Below, piece by piece: positions 35,401 to 50,400 of a stretch of 64,000 nt of DNA. Source of the stretch: Oreocharis arfaki (lineage: Eukaryota; Chordata; Aves; Passeriformes; Paramythiidae); NCBI GenBank assembly GCA_013398015.1, contig VZRR01012715.1:1240001-1304000 (forward strand), read 5' to 3'. A program made the position numbers and the translations under genes. Under the pieces are notes generated by a model. That model was given only the letters and a program-made list of their open reading frames with translations. It ran no database searches and was not told where the DNA came from. Position 1 is the stretch's first letter. Every line of letters starts with the position of its first letter.

Positions 35401-38400
35401 CAGCCTGTCCCACCATCCAAGCCATTTATTGATGAAGGAAGTGAACCATATATCAAGCTTTCTTGAATGCGGCTCATAACTGGCTGCCAGCTAGGTGCTG
35501 TATCCTTAACGACTAACTTTGCACATGACAATGTAGCCAGTTTTTCACTTGCCTTATAACCCACCCATCTGCTTTTGAGAACTTGCTGCTTCTCCCAGCA
35601 TCATCTCTTGGAATCTCTTTACAATATTGGGGTTGGAAGGGGGAGAAGCTAAACCATTTCCTGCCAGACAGTCTTGGGAGTTCAAAAAGTGCCCTATGTG
35701 GAGATGTTTTCTCCTGTTGCAGGGACTGCAGAATACATAATGGATGAACTCAGATGCCACTTTAGGGACCAAAAGAGGAACTGGTAGTAAAATTTCATCT
35801 GGCAGAGTTTCTTTGTTGTGAAATGCTGTGATGGGACTAGCACTTGAAGAACGGGAACTTCCTGTTACTGAGCTGTGAAGTGTTCCTTGCCTTTGTCTGA
35901 TTCTGGGTGGAAGCTGTGTAATCTGTCTGTCTGCATTTTTTGAAAGACAGCTTCCCTGAAATTCTTTCATCATTTTTCACTTTAAGAAAAATTTTGAAGA
36001 AGAATGTGCCCTCTGTGAGGTGTTTGCAGAAGAATTGTAGGGACTTACATTTTCACAGTTTACCGAGGCTTGCAGGAAGGATTCTAGAATACCTTGTGAA
36101 ATCTCTCCGAATTTGTTCTTGGGATAATGGCATAAAGCTCTGTGGACAGTTGTGTTCTGTACATACAAGGTGGCAGTGATGTCAGATACATGGAGATCTG
36201 AAAGCACGCAAAGAGCACGAGCACGAAGAGCTCGCTGGTGTCTGCCTACTGATTCACTCTCATTTTGAGTCTGTAGAGTGGGAGAGGACTCTGTGCCTGC
36301 AAAGCGAGTGAGATATGAACTGTCTTGATCTCAGTGGGGTTTTGTTTGTGTTCTGAAACCTTTTAAGTGTTACTGTTAGCTTCTGTTAGTAGTTGCTTGA
36401 GCAGACACATCTAGTTAATATTCATGTGGCAGTCTCCAGTGCTTTGGCCCAGATAACACATCTTCCTATTAATAAGGATTATTAGAACCAGCTATCACAT
36501 AACAAAACTGATACTGAAGCAACTCTGTCCTGCTTGTTGCTAAAAGAAAATATAAACTTTAGACCACATGTTTTGTTTTTTATTAACTAAATCCAGTTTT
36601 GGCAAATAAGCGAGTTTGAAGGCACTTGTGAAGCTCGGTATTTGTCTCCTTCAGTATTCTTGCTGTTTGGAGAACATTTTCAATTTTCTTTCCCTCTTCA
36701 GCTCTAGTGTGTTTTTTCTTTGTTCAGTCGTTTTGGACAGTTCTTCCAGGTGATGTGGCAGATGAAGGTGTGTGTATATAGTGAAATTTAAAAGAGAAAA
36801 TGTTGCATGTGTATACCTGGTTTAAGCTATTTACATAACTTATCTAAAATAGGAACTTGAAGTTGTGTTTATCTAATAGTTTCCTTTCTATCCTTTCCTC
36901 AAGTTTGAGCGTGTTTTTGTTTTGGGGAAAGGAGGGGCTTATGGAGTGCCTTTGTGATGGCAGCAGGCTGCTTTGGTGAGGTGATGTTTAGTGGAAATAA
37001 GGGGCTGGGCCAGACCTGGAAGATAAAACTACGCTGCTGAAGTATCCTCATGTACATGAGGAAGAGAAGAGGAGGAACAAGGGAGAATCTCTAACTGATA
37101 AATTCAGGAATTGGGAGCAGTCATGGCCTGATTTGGCCATGCCTTAGACAGCTTCTTGTTATGGTGTTCCCAAGTGCTCAGAACCACCATGTCTTTGTTT
37201 CATTTGGGAGCCACCGATGTGAAATAATTTGGAAACAACTTTATTTTCAGACCAGACTTGCAGTGATTTGCTCTTTATCCTCTTTTGTGTGAGCCCTTTG
37301 CAGTTCGTTCATAGTTGATTTTCTGTAGTATTAGTTGAAAATACATTCCTGCAAATATAGCAAGTTAAGACAGCAAGTTGAACTTTAGGACAGTGTTTTC
37401 TTTTTTTTAATTTGTATTACAGAACTTCCTCAAACTGCAAGTCTTCTGATAAGCTTGCCTTGACAGATGTGTTGCTTAGCTAGCATATAATTAGGTGTTA
37501 CACTTGCTAACTTTCAGCTGATTTTCTGATTACGTGAAGTGGTAGCAATAGAAAAGGCACCTGCCTTGTAGCAAATGAGGACAACTGATATGTAAGGTTT
37601 TTTTAATCCCAGGTACATGTGAAAAATGTGCGAGAAGTTAGCTGAGTGAGGTTCTAGCAGGAATGAGGTTCTAGCAGGAAGTGTTTTTGTCTCAAATGAA
37701 AAGGATAGTTTTGCGGTTCACTAACCTGGCCTTTTCTTGAGTTTTGGATTCTCTCTAAGTAGCTTGATGCTCTAATCTTAGGGTACAAAATAAATGGAAT
37801 AGATGGAGCTTTTGATCTCCTGAAACTTCATTCATTTATTTTTCCATGCTTGCAGTATTTTGAAATGAGTACTGATATTGTTTGGATATTTTAGTTTAAA
37901 TTGAAAATGCAGAAACTGGTATTGGTGCACGTAACGTATCTGTTCTGCTGGGCTGATGGGATTTCTGCTTCTCCAAAAATGTCACTTTAATTCTTAATTT
38001 AAAGAAGAATTTAAGTAGTAAATTCTACTTAACTAGTAGCATCCATAGATCAAAGTTATGAATGTTCCTTTAGGTATTTGATTGGACTTGGATCTTTGTG
38101 TTATGGAGTTAGTGCTGTGATGCATGTGTTTACCACTCTGACTTTATAGCTGCAGGTAAGAGTTAGTTTACTCTAATTTAGAACTTATTGCAGGGGCTTT
38201 TTTGCTCTGTATTGGGAGCTTCTTGTCAAGAAAATTGCTGACTTTGATATGTTTTAGTACCATTCCTGGCTAAAAGTTTTCTAGGTGAATTAACTTTTTT
38301 TCAGTATCACAAAAGATAAAGGTGTTACTGCCAGCATTAATCTGTATTTCTTCATGATGGTGGCCAAGCATATTCAGGTGACAGCCACTTCTCTTTAGCA

Positions 38401-41400
38401 CTATAGCTTTGAGGCTGAGTCTATCTTTAGCAGAGAGATGGAGACAAACTTTTTAATTGTTCTACTTCTTGAAATGCAAGGCTAGTTCTCTAATTGGTTT
38501 GGTTCATCTTAATGCCTGCAGGCAAGGGGGCACGACAGGTGCTTCTTAGGCTGGTATGAATTCCCCAAACAAGTTTGTTTTCTGTAGTATTCTCATAGGT
38601 CAGATTTCGATCACAGGAAATTGCTGGTCTCTGTTCTCTGTTGTTTGAAACAAAGAAGGTGGAGGTGAAATGTTCCTTTTCTCAGGTTCTTAATTTCTTC
38701 AATCTGATGTTTGTTTGGTTTTATTGTAAGTTTTTAGGTTGCTAGTTCTAATGTTGTGATAGATGACATAGCATAATGTAATATGCTATTGGATTTGCAC
38801 TTCTAGCATGCCAGCAGCCTGCCAGGTTTCCTTGTAGGAACTGATAGAAGGTTTAATGACTTCTTTGCGAGTTCTTTTAATCCTGGGCAGATAGGCTGGA
38901 GATACTGGGAGAAGCTATGATTCACTTGTGCCAAGACTGAAAAGCGAAATCATTAGAAACTTTGAATGACTGTTTCTTCTCCTACCACCCAAAATAAATT
39001 ACAGCTGAATAAATTGGGGCTAAAATGAGAGTAACTGTTGGGTTTTGATGATCTGCCTTAAGTAATTTAGTGATTTTATGCGAAACTGTTGAGCTGTGGT
39101 TTGTGAAGATGCAGATCACTATTTATTGCTAGTAAACTTACTCAGGCTGGACAGGCAGGACATAATGTTACAGTGGCACCAGTATGTTTTTCAAAAGGTA
39201 GTGGAAGAATCCTTTGGCAGATTGTAAAATACTTACCCTGAGTTAGAAAGGACGCTTGTAACAATGCTTTGAGGATGGTTTAACTTTTCTAGGCGTAACT
39301 TCTAGGTTACTACTTCTGTAGCGGTGACTTCTAAATGTTTTGGTTTCCTGATTCTCAATCTATTATAATCATATGATCAGCTGTACGTGTTATAGTATGT
39401 GACTAGTATCGAATCATCTTAAAATGTGTTTTGTGTACTTTTAAAATTAAACTCCCTTTGCAAAAAAGCTTCTCAGTAACTTAGAGGCTATTCAGTGTAA
39501 ACTAGTCAGTTACAGAATGTATTTCTCTGGGTTTTGGAACAATATTAAATATTGATCAAGTAATTTCCTTGAAGCTTCATCGACTTAGGCTAAGGGAGCT
39601 TGTTTTTTTTTTATGTGCTTCAAATAAAATAAAAACAGCAACTGTAAATAACTTTCTAGAGATAATTTGGGCAGTCTTTCTGTCAGTGTAACCAACCAGA
39701 ATATTAGCCAGCACAGGGAAAATCATGGCTGGTAGGCAATATATTTTTTGTTCTGTGGTTACAACTTCTTATTTTGTTTTGTAATGGAGCAGAAATACTA
39801 CGTTATCTGCCTCGTTAGTAATCTTCATTGGCTTCTAAAGATTTGGACCATTTACTCAGAGGATATTAACTGTTTGCTGCTTTAGACATGAGATTTCATT
39901 AACATCACTACAGAAATGATAAAATAAGAATGGTCTATCCTGGGTTCCTGCAGACTGCTGAACTAGTCACAGGGCATGAAAGTGCAAAAGAAAGTGTTCA
40001 TGGTGTTGGCACTGCCAGAAAGGGTGAGCTACTTTCCCATTTTCTCTGGGAGGGAGAAGGAGAGAAGTGATGGGTTAAAGAAAGTGTAGTGATCCATCCC
40101 TTAGATCATACTGGATAGTCTGCACGCACCGTCATACTGAGGCTTCTTGTCTGGTGAATCAGATTAGTTCAGTTTATTTGCATAGTGGTTTCCAGTACTT
40201 TGTTGCAACTTATTCTTTTAAAGATGTTAAAACACGTATTTGAAATTTTGTCAAAACTGTTACTTTCCCGTTGAATGATTTACTTCCTTTCCTGCAGTTG
40301 CATTGGCTGTAGAAAGTCTAGTGTTAGGAACTCCAGTGTATTGGCAAAAGCACAGTTTGAAGTTAGTTGATTTTTTGGTGAGCAAGGACCAGACACTTCA
40401 CAACTCTCAATCAAGTGATTCTGGACTCTCGAAGTGTTTCTGACTGTTATATCAGTGATTACAATTGCAGTATACTTAATGCAGGCAAGGGTGTATGTCC
40501 TTTGTTTTGCGAGTATGAGTCATTGTTTCCAAAATCTTGGTGAGAAGGGCAGCTGGTAACTGTTCTTGACCTGCATTTTCTAAGAGAGGATACCACAAAT
40601 GTGATGTGGTCAGATTCATGTGCCCTATATTTCCAGAAGTTTTAATTTCCATTTAACTCTATCAAAGTGTGAAGATGACAGAATTATGTAGCTGTCCTTA
40701 CCTGGATGTTTTACTGTATGCTAGCTACCAAAATGGTGATTTTTAAATTATTTATAATAAAAGCAGTATCCAGTGTCTGAGGAAAGAGGAGAACGTGAAC
40801 AGGACATGACTAATGCAAAATTTAACAAAACTCCTGTTCCTTTGGGGCAGGAAGACATCTATGTTGATGATCCAGAATTTTTACCTGCTGTTGGAGAATG
40901 TGTCTCTATATTTGTAACACACACAGTCTCCTTCTGTAGCAGTAGCTTACACTGTCTGTGATTGAAAGCACTTTGCCTTCTATGCAGGTAGCATTTTACA
41001 TGGTTTACATTTAATTCTGCAGTCCAGACATGTAATAGTGTCAAATAACAATAAACATTTTGGGGGATAATATCCATTGCCACAGCCTTTCCTTATTTAT
41101 CTGCTGACAGTCTTCCTCTACCTTCACCAAACTTCTCAAACCTGTTACCAGCATCACATGAGCAGAAATGAGCTATTGTAGTGTCTCAAGGACCACGTAC
41201 CACATTGGTACATGTTACATGCTGTACTTAGTTTTGAGAAGTTTAAGTATTGTTTTGCTTGATGAAATGATGTTTATAAACCTTAATGGTAATTTAACAA
41301 TTTTGTCTCAGTGTTCATGCTGATTTGTACAATTTAGTTCTTATTACTGACTGTCAGCTAGTGTCAAGTACACTAGCCATCTGCATTAAGCTTGAAAACA

Positions 41401-44400
41401 CTAGTTTAGGTCTCCTGGTAGGAAGAGGACTTCAATTAATGGCTTCCACTGTAGGAATAAAATGGTTGTAGGTATTGATGGGATACACTGATTTTGGTAG
41501 TTTGGGTTTTTATGTAGGAAATAAAAAAGCTTGGTGAAAATTGTGGTGGCTAATATGATAGGTTTTGATCATTTCAAGAAGTAAAGGTTTTGCCAAAGTG
41601 TTTCATTACTTTCCAAAAAAGAAATTAGAGATCTTTTCTATAAAAGCATTTTTTCTAATTAGATCTTGCATTTTTGTCTTTCCCTTTATAGCTAAACCAG
41701 GTGGACGGGTGAAATGTCAGTATATTTCTGCTGTGGATAAAGTGATCTTTGTGGATGATTATGCAGTAGGATGTAGGAAAGATCTCAATGGCATCTTACT
41801 GTTAGACACAGCTCTGCAAACGCCTGTTTCAAAACAAGATGACGTGGTTCAGCTTGAGTTGCCGGTTACAGAGGTAAGATGTGGAGGAAGAGGAGGTATG
41901 TAAATAACTGTGTCAGAAATACTGAAACCAGACACTTGACTCTGGGTTTCTAGGGCGATATAACACCATGTAATGGAAAAGTTTCTTAGTTATTAGCTGT
42001 CATAGGGCCGTAGTTACCTGTATCTCAAACAAATAAGATCATGCCTCAAGACCACATTATTTCAGATGAAAGAACTTTTTAGTGACCACAGAGAAGGACT
42101 CACTTCCCCACCTTTGTCAGTGCTTGTGTATGGAATCTATATGCACTTCTAGGAGTCAGTCTGGGCTGTTAGGTGTCTCTGATTATTTTGTTGTTGTTGT
42201 TTCAGGGAAAGAAAGACAAAATCAGGTAGTAGGGTGTTTCTTCATGTGAAGAATTAGTGCTGGAATCTAAGTTTTCTAGCAAGGTCAGCTGGCCTAACAA
42301 AAGACTTTTTTCTTTGCAAACCTGGCTTCTCTTTTATGTTTGGATCAGCTGTTATACAGTACTTTGTTGTTTGAGCTTTAGTATCACTTTAAGAGAAGCT
42401 AATGTAGACATTTCTGCTTAAAGTGTAGTGCTTAGGATTTTGTTGCATTTGTTTATCCTCAGCATTGATGTAAATTATTTATGTGCTGCTGAAGTATTGA
42501 ATAACAAGTGTTTACTATGAATCAAGAATGTGTGTTATATGTGGGGTTTTTAACTATGTGACTCGAGTAGGAGTAACAGCAATAAAATGTTTCACAGAGG
42601 TCTCTGAAGAGAGCTTCCTGGGTGCCTCAGGCTTGCTGCCCACTGGCATCACTTTTACACCCTTTGTGGATTACTAAAGAATCTTGGTATTTGTGGCTGA
42701 GTGTGAAGAAAGTGTCAGGGGTCAGGATTTCCTTTCATGAGGTCTGCTGTGACAGGCTTGCAGTCTCACATGGTTCAATACAACTTACAAGTTTGTGTCA
42801 GTTTTTTGGCACAAAGATTCTTTGATTCTAAAGAGTTTACAGACCCTTATTTACAGCACTTCTTTGTGAAGATCCTTCATGTAGAAAAAGAAATTTGGAG
42901 TTCAGTAGGAATAGTTTTGGGAGGTTCATCACCAGATCAGTGAGGTAGGAGACAAAACATTATCAGTCTTAAGTTCTTACTTTTGATTTTAAAGAGGTGG
43001 TAACCCAGACCTTGGAAAAATTTAGTAAATATTAAGCAAATACCATACAAACACATCTGTCCACCTCTTGCATCATAGAAAGGTAAAAAACTTTTATCCA
43101 AGGAGGGGTGTTTAGTTTTTGTTTGTCTCTAGAACCTTTCTGCAAATTTTTGCATTTAGTTTGTCTTTTAATATGTTTGATCTGCTGGTAGTGCAGTGCA
43201 CCTTTATACATTTTTAATTGTCAGCCTTAACAAGTTATGAAGCAACCTCTATGCTGTTTTGAATTCTCTGTAGAACACTAAAATTTAGGAACTTCCACTG
43301 TCTATCTGTTGTTCTTCTGATACAACCTTAGCTGGGTGACTTGTTTGCCTTATTTCAGCCTTTCTTACCCTGAATTTCCCAAGGACATAACCAAGGGGCC
43401 ATTTGGTCTGTTCTGTTTAAAGGACTGTCTCACCATTGTCCTTGGGAAATATTTCCCTGTGTTTGTGACTTGAAAGAATTCCTATAGTATTTTTTAGATG
43501 TTAACCCACCTAACAGCAGATATAGAATACTCTGTGCCTTGTACATTAAGCATACCTTCTAAATCTTACCTGTCAACATGAAATTAGCAGACAGCGGGAT
43601 AAGCTCGAAACAAATGAGACTTGGAAGAAAAGGTTTATAAATGGATGCTTACTGCATTCTTTTCTAGTTGCATTATTTTTGAGTTTTAAGAGCCAATTTC
43701 TAAACTAGCCTGGTATTTTTCTTGCCTCATTTTTCAGCTTCATTGTATTAGCATTGTAAGTAATTTATTTCTAGTTTTGTTGCAGTGTTGTTCTCGTTGT
43801 TATCTACCTTTTCAAAGATACAAAACTACTCAGAAAATGTCAAGACTTTTGTTCTTGCTCTCATTTTTTGTCCTTAAAGCTGAGTGCATCCTTTTGAAGA
43901 GAAAGCATTGGGCAATAGATATGTCCTCATTGCTTGCTTTAATAGATCTTCAGTTTTGACTTATTTGACTGACTTGTTTAACATTTGGTAATATTGCCCT
44001 TGAGGGAGTTTGTAGTAATTGCTGTTAAAATTGCTGAAGTTTGTCTATCGGTTGGCCTATGGATTTGGAACATCTTTCTCAGCGCTGGATCTTTTATGGG
44101 AATTATGCTGATATAATATATGATAAAGTAGGATATGGCAAAGGACATTCCCTGGAGTGATGAAACAGGCATAATTCCCATTGTAGTTATTCAGTGTGGA
44201 TGCTAACTTTGCTTGCACGTCTGCATTTTAGGCTCAGCAGCTGTTATCTGCTTGCATAGAAAAAGTAGATGTTTCTAGCACAGAGGGATATGATTTGTTC
44301 ATCACACAACTGAAGGATGGCTTAAAAAATACCTCACATGAAACAGCAGCAAATCATAAAGTTGCAAAGGTAAGAATTTGCCTCTGTACTGTCTAACATG

Positions 44401-47400
44401 GATTCCCAAGTCTAATTTGTGTGTCTACCATTGAAACATACAAAATCTGTGACTCAGTGTGGTGGATTTTATTTGAAGACAGTGGAATATATTATCTGTT
44501 CCTTAGTTTTCTATGTGAAGCTTCACTTGGTAAGAGAATAAACGAGGTTAGTTTCTTGCTGATAAAGTCAGCTAATAAGCCCAACTGAGCTTAAAATTTG
44601 AAGTTACTGACTTTCCTTGTGTTATGTACCTGTTGCTTTTGTGTGTCTGTTGTTGTTTTATTTCCTGATATCACGCACACTTGGTTTTGGTTTTGACACT
44701 TTTGTGATCTGTTTGTTGTTTAGATGTTAAAATTTTAAAACATAGACTTTTTTTTTCATTTAGTGGGCAACGGTTACGTTCCACCTTCCTCATCATGTTT
44801 TGAAGTCTGTCGCCAGTGCCATTGTAAATGAACTCAAGAAGATAAATCAAAATATTGCTGCCTTACCTGTAGCATCCTCTGTGATGGATAGGTTATCTTA
44901 CCTCTTACCCAGCGCACGGCCAGAGCTTGGTGTGGGACCTGGGCGATCTGTGGACAGGTATATTAAGACAAAATAAGTGATGAATTTGACCCTTTAGTTG
45001 TATCAGAATAAGCTCTTAGATGGCTTTAACTTACTTGCCAAAGAATTAGTCCTATTTGTGCTTTGTTGCTCTTACGCATACAGCTAATTAACTGTTTAAT
45101 GCGCGCTGTGCCATACATATTACTGAACTTAGCAAAGCCTTTATGGATGCCGCAAGACTGCCTGGGTTTCAAATTGAATTCACTTTGCTCTTAATCCCAA
45201 CACGTGCTTTAGAAGGGTAACAATTGCAGCATTAAATACATACTGCACTGTATCCTGAAGTCAATTCCTTTTCCTTCATATGAGAAAGAGTCATGCCTAT
45301 GTTTTATGGTTTAGAAGTTTAGTAAGTTACCTGAACAGAGCATATATATGCTACTTCTGAACTCTAGTCAGCTGATATGTGTTTGGGGTCAGAGAACATT
45401 TTACCTCAGATGATTGCTTCATCTCTTTCTGATTCAAGTGGTAATGTATACACAAGCAAGTAATCCATTATTTTAACCTTCATAAGCTGAAACTAGTTAG
45501 AATACTGGTAAATCTTCTAAGTCTGTAAATTAATTCTTTCTTGGAAGTATCTGAACAAATATAATTTTGCAAGTGTATTATCATTTCTTACACCTCAAAT
45601 AATTTCATCAATTTGATTTCATCTCTTAACTTCCCCTCCTCAAGCCTTCAGGTTCTACTTATACCTCACCATATTGTATTTTGATTAGAGCTCTCCCAAG
45701 ATCTGTCTCTTGAGCTGGTATAATGTCATGTTAAGATAGCTCTTAAGTGGGTATTGCTAGAATAGATTAGTTCCTTGGCAGGAAATGTTTAATATTTCCA
45801 TTCATTTATAAGACAGCAAAAATCTCCTGAAGCTGAGGAGCAGAAACAGGAAATAAGGCACCTTTCCGTCTAACAGCTCTAGTTCTTGGGAGAACAAAAT
45901 CCTGTCAAGGGAAAAGAAAAACTGGTACTCATTTCTCACGTACTGTTGCAGATGAGCGACGTGCGCTGAGTGAAGATGGAAAAGAGGAACTTTGCTCTGT
46001 GACTGTTGAGTTGCAGAGGGGTTCATCTTTTGGGACTTAGTTTAAAATTTATAAGTATCACAGTATGTAGTGAGTGGTGACTGTGGGGGGGTTGTACCAT
46101 GTGTTCAGTTAAGCCTAAAATATTGCTTTAGAGTATTTTTAAATATGCATATTCATATCTATTTAACTAAGAACCCCAAATTTTTGCAGTAGTTGTCATG
46201 TTAAAAAAATACCTCAAAATCCCAAACTCTCTTGCAGTTCTTTTGGTCTAGATTCTCCACCCGCCTTAGATGCAGAATAGCTTTGAGTATCTGATGCTTT
46301 TCTGCAGGTAGATCAAATAGGCTACCTGGAAGCTTATTTTATTAATCTTACTTTTAAGGCCTGTAGGTTGTTGTATGGCTTTTCATTTTCTAGTGGGGAT
46401 GTGCTTTAAGCACCCAAGTGAGGGAAGTTTGTAACTTTCCTGTAATAGTTAATTATAATTTTATGTATAAGTTACAGGTTCCTATTTGTGCTATTTCTAA
46501 TGGTTATTAAAGCACTGTAAGTATCTCATAAACAGGTTAGGTTTTAAATTTAAAGTGGCAGTTTTGGGTAATGTAGAGTTTTTTCGCCTTTCTAGGTCTT
46601 TGATGTATAGTGAAGCTAACAGGCGGGAGACATTCACTTCATGGCCTCATGTGGGTTATCGGTGGGCACAGCCAGATCCTATGGCTCAAGCTGGGTTCTA
46701 TCACCAGGTAAAAGATATAATTGTTCTTAGTATTTGTTCCCTGAGTAGGAGGGCAGAGGAAAAACGGTGGTGATGTTTTTTAGTGGGTTTTTTTTCTCTT
46801 TTTTTAATGGATTCCTTCAATTATGCATAAATCATAGAAACTTTGTCAGTCAGCTCTTTTTTTTTTTGACGTTTCAGGGGGTTTTGGTGCCTCGAGTTTG
46901 CTTCTTTTTTTTTTTTTTTGTGCAGATAATGGAAAATACTGTTCTGAACTTCAGCATATAAAACTTTTCTACATATCAGATTGATCTGAGTTAAACAACA
47001 ATAATAAAGACGAAACTGGTTGTTATGCTGAATGTCTTTCTCCTTGTTAGATTGTTGAGTAAATAATCCTTTTAATATTACAAGTAAAGCAAAAAAGCAA
47101 TAAGCTTGGCACTGGAGTTCTCTAACCGTACTTTCCTAGTAGAACTTAAACAGTATTGTATCAAACAGAGGTCCTAGATCACAGTAAATTGTTAGGCTTA
47201 GTGAATAAAGACCGCCTCAACATTTTTTTCCACTACTTTTGCTTATTTCCATATATCATTTTTGAAATTATTCCTGCTGTAAAAAAGATATTTATAATAT
47301 GGATTTAGATAATGATGGCTGGGCAGTGCCTGTCATTTGACAGCAATATTGTCTGCCTCATTATGTCTGCTGCAAAGCCTGATAGCTGCAAGTGGATGAA

Positions 47401-50400
47401 GTTTTTGGATGATTTCTTAAACTTGTACAGAAGGAGAAATACAGGGAATTTGTATGTGGGAATTGCATCTGCATATTCCCAAGCATGTCTTGAAATAAGG
47501 TCATGAAAATGCAAAATTTTAAAAGAATGGAAATTTTGATTGTTTTTCCTCAATTACTTCAGCTAGTAACAACTGTTCTTTACAGAGGAGTGATAGAGAA
47601 TACTTTATGTCCTAAGAGATTGATAGGAATATTTTTTAACCTGTGTTTATCCAAGCATGTATTCTGCTGCAGTTCTAAATTTTTTGAACCTTGTGAACTT
47701 TTGCCGAAGGGAAAAAAGTCATTTCTGTTCTGTGTCTGTGGTTTGCATCCAATGACTTGCACGAATGTTAGTTCTGGATCTCTTCTACAGTAATGCGTAT
47801 CCTTTTTATTGTGAAATACTGCCCCTTTGTAGTATATAATTTGTGGCCTTTTATATGTTTGATGTGATGCTTTAGTATGTCACTAGAAGGAAAGGACTTG
47901 ATCACCTATTTAAAAGTGTTTCATAGTACATAGCTGTATTAATTTCAAATGTTTCTTCCTTTTTTCATAGCCTGCTTCATCAGGAGATGACAGAGCCATG
48001 TGCTTTACCTGTAGTGTGTGCTTGGTGTGCTGGGAGCCTACAGATGAACCTTGGTAAGTTTAATGATGTTTGAAGTAGACTTAATTTTGTGCTGAAGAGG
48101 TTAGAAATCTTCAAAGGACAAAAATCACCGTATCTCAGTGGTAGTTCTGGTGAGTTTAGGACAAGTCATTTACAAGAGTGGGTTTCCAAAATCATTCCAT
48201 GGGACAAATCACAAGAAGATTTGATGTACTATATCAAATTTCTATGTAATACTAAACCAAAAAATTTGTAGTTGAATTTTTTTCTTAGTTCTGATTTGCT
48301 ATTTCATTTCAGATTGCTTCTTGAGAGTTGTTAGCCAACACTTCTGTGCAGGGTTCTAAACTGAGCCTTCTATTTGATTGTGACTAGAACACCTCTCTTT
48401 CCAAGTTCAAAAACTGCCATGACTATGTAGTACCTATTTGTCTTTTATGTGAAGTTGCAGCATCCATTACTAGTTTCCTGAATCATCTAAAATTGCGCAT
48501 AGTGACAGAAATGTAGGACCTTATACTGATTAAAGAGTTTGTAATGTAATTTTTTTCTTGATTAGTTGGTGATTTATAATCCTTTCTTGAACACATTGGA
48601 TTCCTGAGTTGCTGGAAACTTTTCCTTGTAATGTTATCTTCATAGTTTTTGTCTACTCCTTTCACTTACGATTTTTGAGACATTTGTAGCTCTGTAATTG
48701 CTCTTGTCACGTCTCTGCCTTAGATGTATATCAAGATTAGGTTTCTTCCATGCTTCTTGGTCAATGGGACATTCAGGACTGATTTCAGTTTTGATTTTTT
48801 AAATTGTGGATATAGGACTAAAACCAGGACATTGCTTCTAAAGTTACTCATAACATTGGAGTTTTAATGTACCTTAATTTAATCTGTGCTTTTCTTTGTG
48901 GCAACATGATTAGCTACTGCCTATAGAACAATTATTTTTTTAATGGACTAATTGTATTAAGAGCACTGTGTAGATTGATCCATTTGAATATGAATGTGCA
49001 TTGAGTGATCAAAGTCTTTAATACAGTCTGCTACTGAGAATCAGGGTGTGTTAGTAACTTCAGAACTCTCTTGTGTGGTTGACTGCAGTACAGTTCAAAC
49101 AGTTCTGTTTCAGCTTCATTTCTAGGGCTTTGCTTGTATATGCTTGTATATTTCACAGTAAGAAATCGTTATTTTCTGTGTTTGTTTTTAATCTGAAAAG
49201 GTCTGAACATGAGAGACATTCCCCAAACTGCCCGTTTGTCAAGGGTGAGCACACTCAGAATGTACCTCTTTCGGTCACACTGGCAACAAGTCCAGCACAA
49301 TTTCCCTGCACAGATGGCACTGACAGAATAACCTGCTTTGGATCTGGAAGTTGCCCTCATTTTCTAGCTGCTGCAACAAAACGAGGAAAGATCTGCATAT
49401 GGGATGTTTCCAAACTTATGAAGGTGTGCAATATAAGCAATCATTTTTCATCTACTCTTCACTGATTAGGCAAATCTTGGTTCAAAATCAAATACATTTT
49501 CTGGTTTTTACTGTTTTTTCTCAGGTCCACTTAAAATTTGAAATCAATGCATATGATCCTGCTATTGTGCAGCAACTTATGTTATCAGGAGAACAGAGCT
49601 CAGGGGTTGACTCAAGGAGACCAACACTAGCATGGTTAGAAGACTCATCTAGCTGCTCAGACATACCAAAATTAGAAGGAGACAGGTATGCCAGTCTACA
49701 AAATTTTCTAATTAATATGAAATGCTGCTGTGTAAGTGGTAAATGCCATTTAGCAAAGTCATGCTTTGTGAAACATAAGATTGGCAATTTTCTTTTCATG
49801 GAAATAATAGTTTTAGTCACTCCGTATTTGTACACAATTAAACACTTGAAAAAAACTAATCTAAGTGTCTGTTTTTTAAGCCAGTTTCCTGCTGTTCCAA
49901 TTTTTATACTTCACTATCAGGGAGATTGCAGATCTCATTGCTGCCCTGTGCTGATGTTTCAGAGGAAGAGAAAAAAGAGAAGGAAATATAAGTTTTGGAA
50001 TAGCTTTTCATTTTAGTTATGGATTATACATTTCAGGTTTTGAAAGTAAAGGCTCCCCATGAGCTTCTGATACATGCTTTTCTCTGATTGCTTCTTTGTA
50101 ATTTCTGGTTATGTCATTCTGAAAATAAATTGTGTGGATGTGATAGGAATTTGTACTTTCTTGCATACGCTTAATACACACGTACAGATCTAAACGATTA
50201 GATAGTCCTGTTGCAAGGGTTTGGATAAGCTACAGGGTATGCCAGTGCTTAGAAAGTGTGACATGAGAAAAAGTAGTATTTCACTCATGCTTCATGCAGT
50301 CTCTTTCTGGGAACTCTTGTCTGGTATTGCCAAAGCTCCAAAGAGTGAAAAACTGTTGGAATATTTAGAACAAAAGGTGTTTGGGGAGCCTTCCTAGTTT

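Larger units (their letters stand above)
26417..41691 (+). other. BIRC6: BIRC6 intron 1 (15.3 kb)
   Basis: The first part is still CpG island, followed by a CR1 tail (26560-26736). A reverse CR1 fragment lies at 35110-35580, a 17-bp tandem duplication at 37647-37680 and an unassigned open frame at 40761-40961. The rest is AT-rich and shows no recognisable gene. The longest other open frame, 139 codons on the minus strand at 35554-35973, partly follows the CR1 edge and is within chance expectation. Confidence 0.85.

Noticed and set aside
35554..35973. 139-codon minus-strand open frame in BIRC6 intron 1
   Set aside because: About the longest chance frame expected in 64 kb, starting at the CR1 edge, with no recognisable domain or splice pattern.
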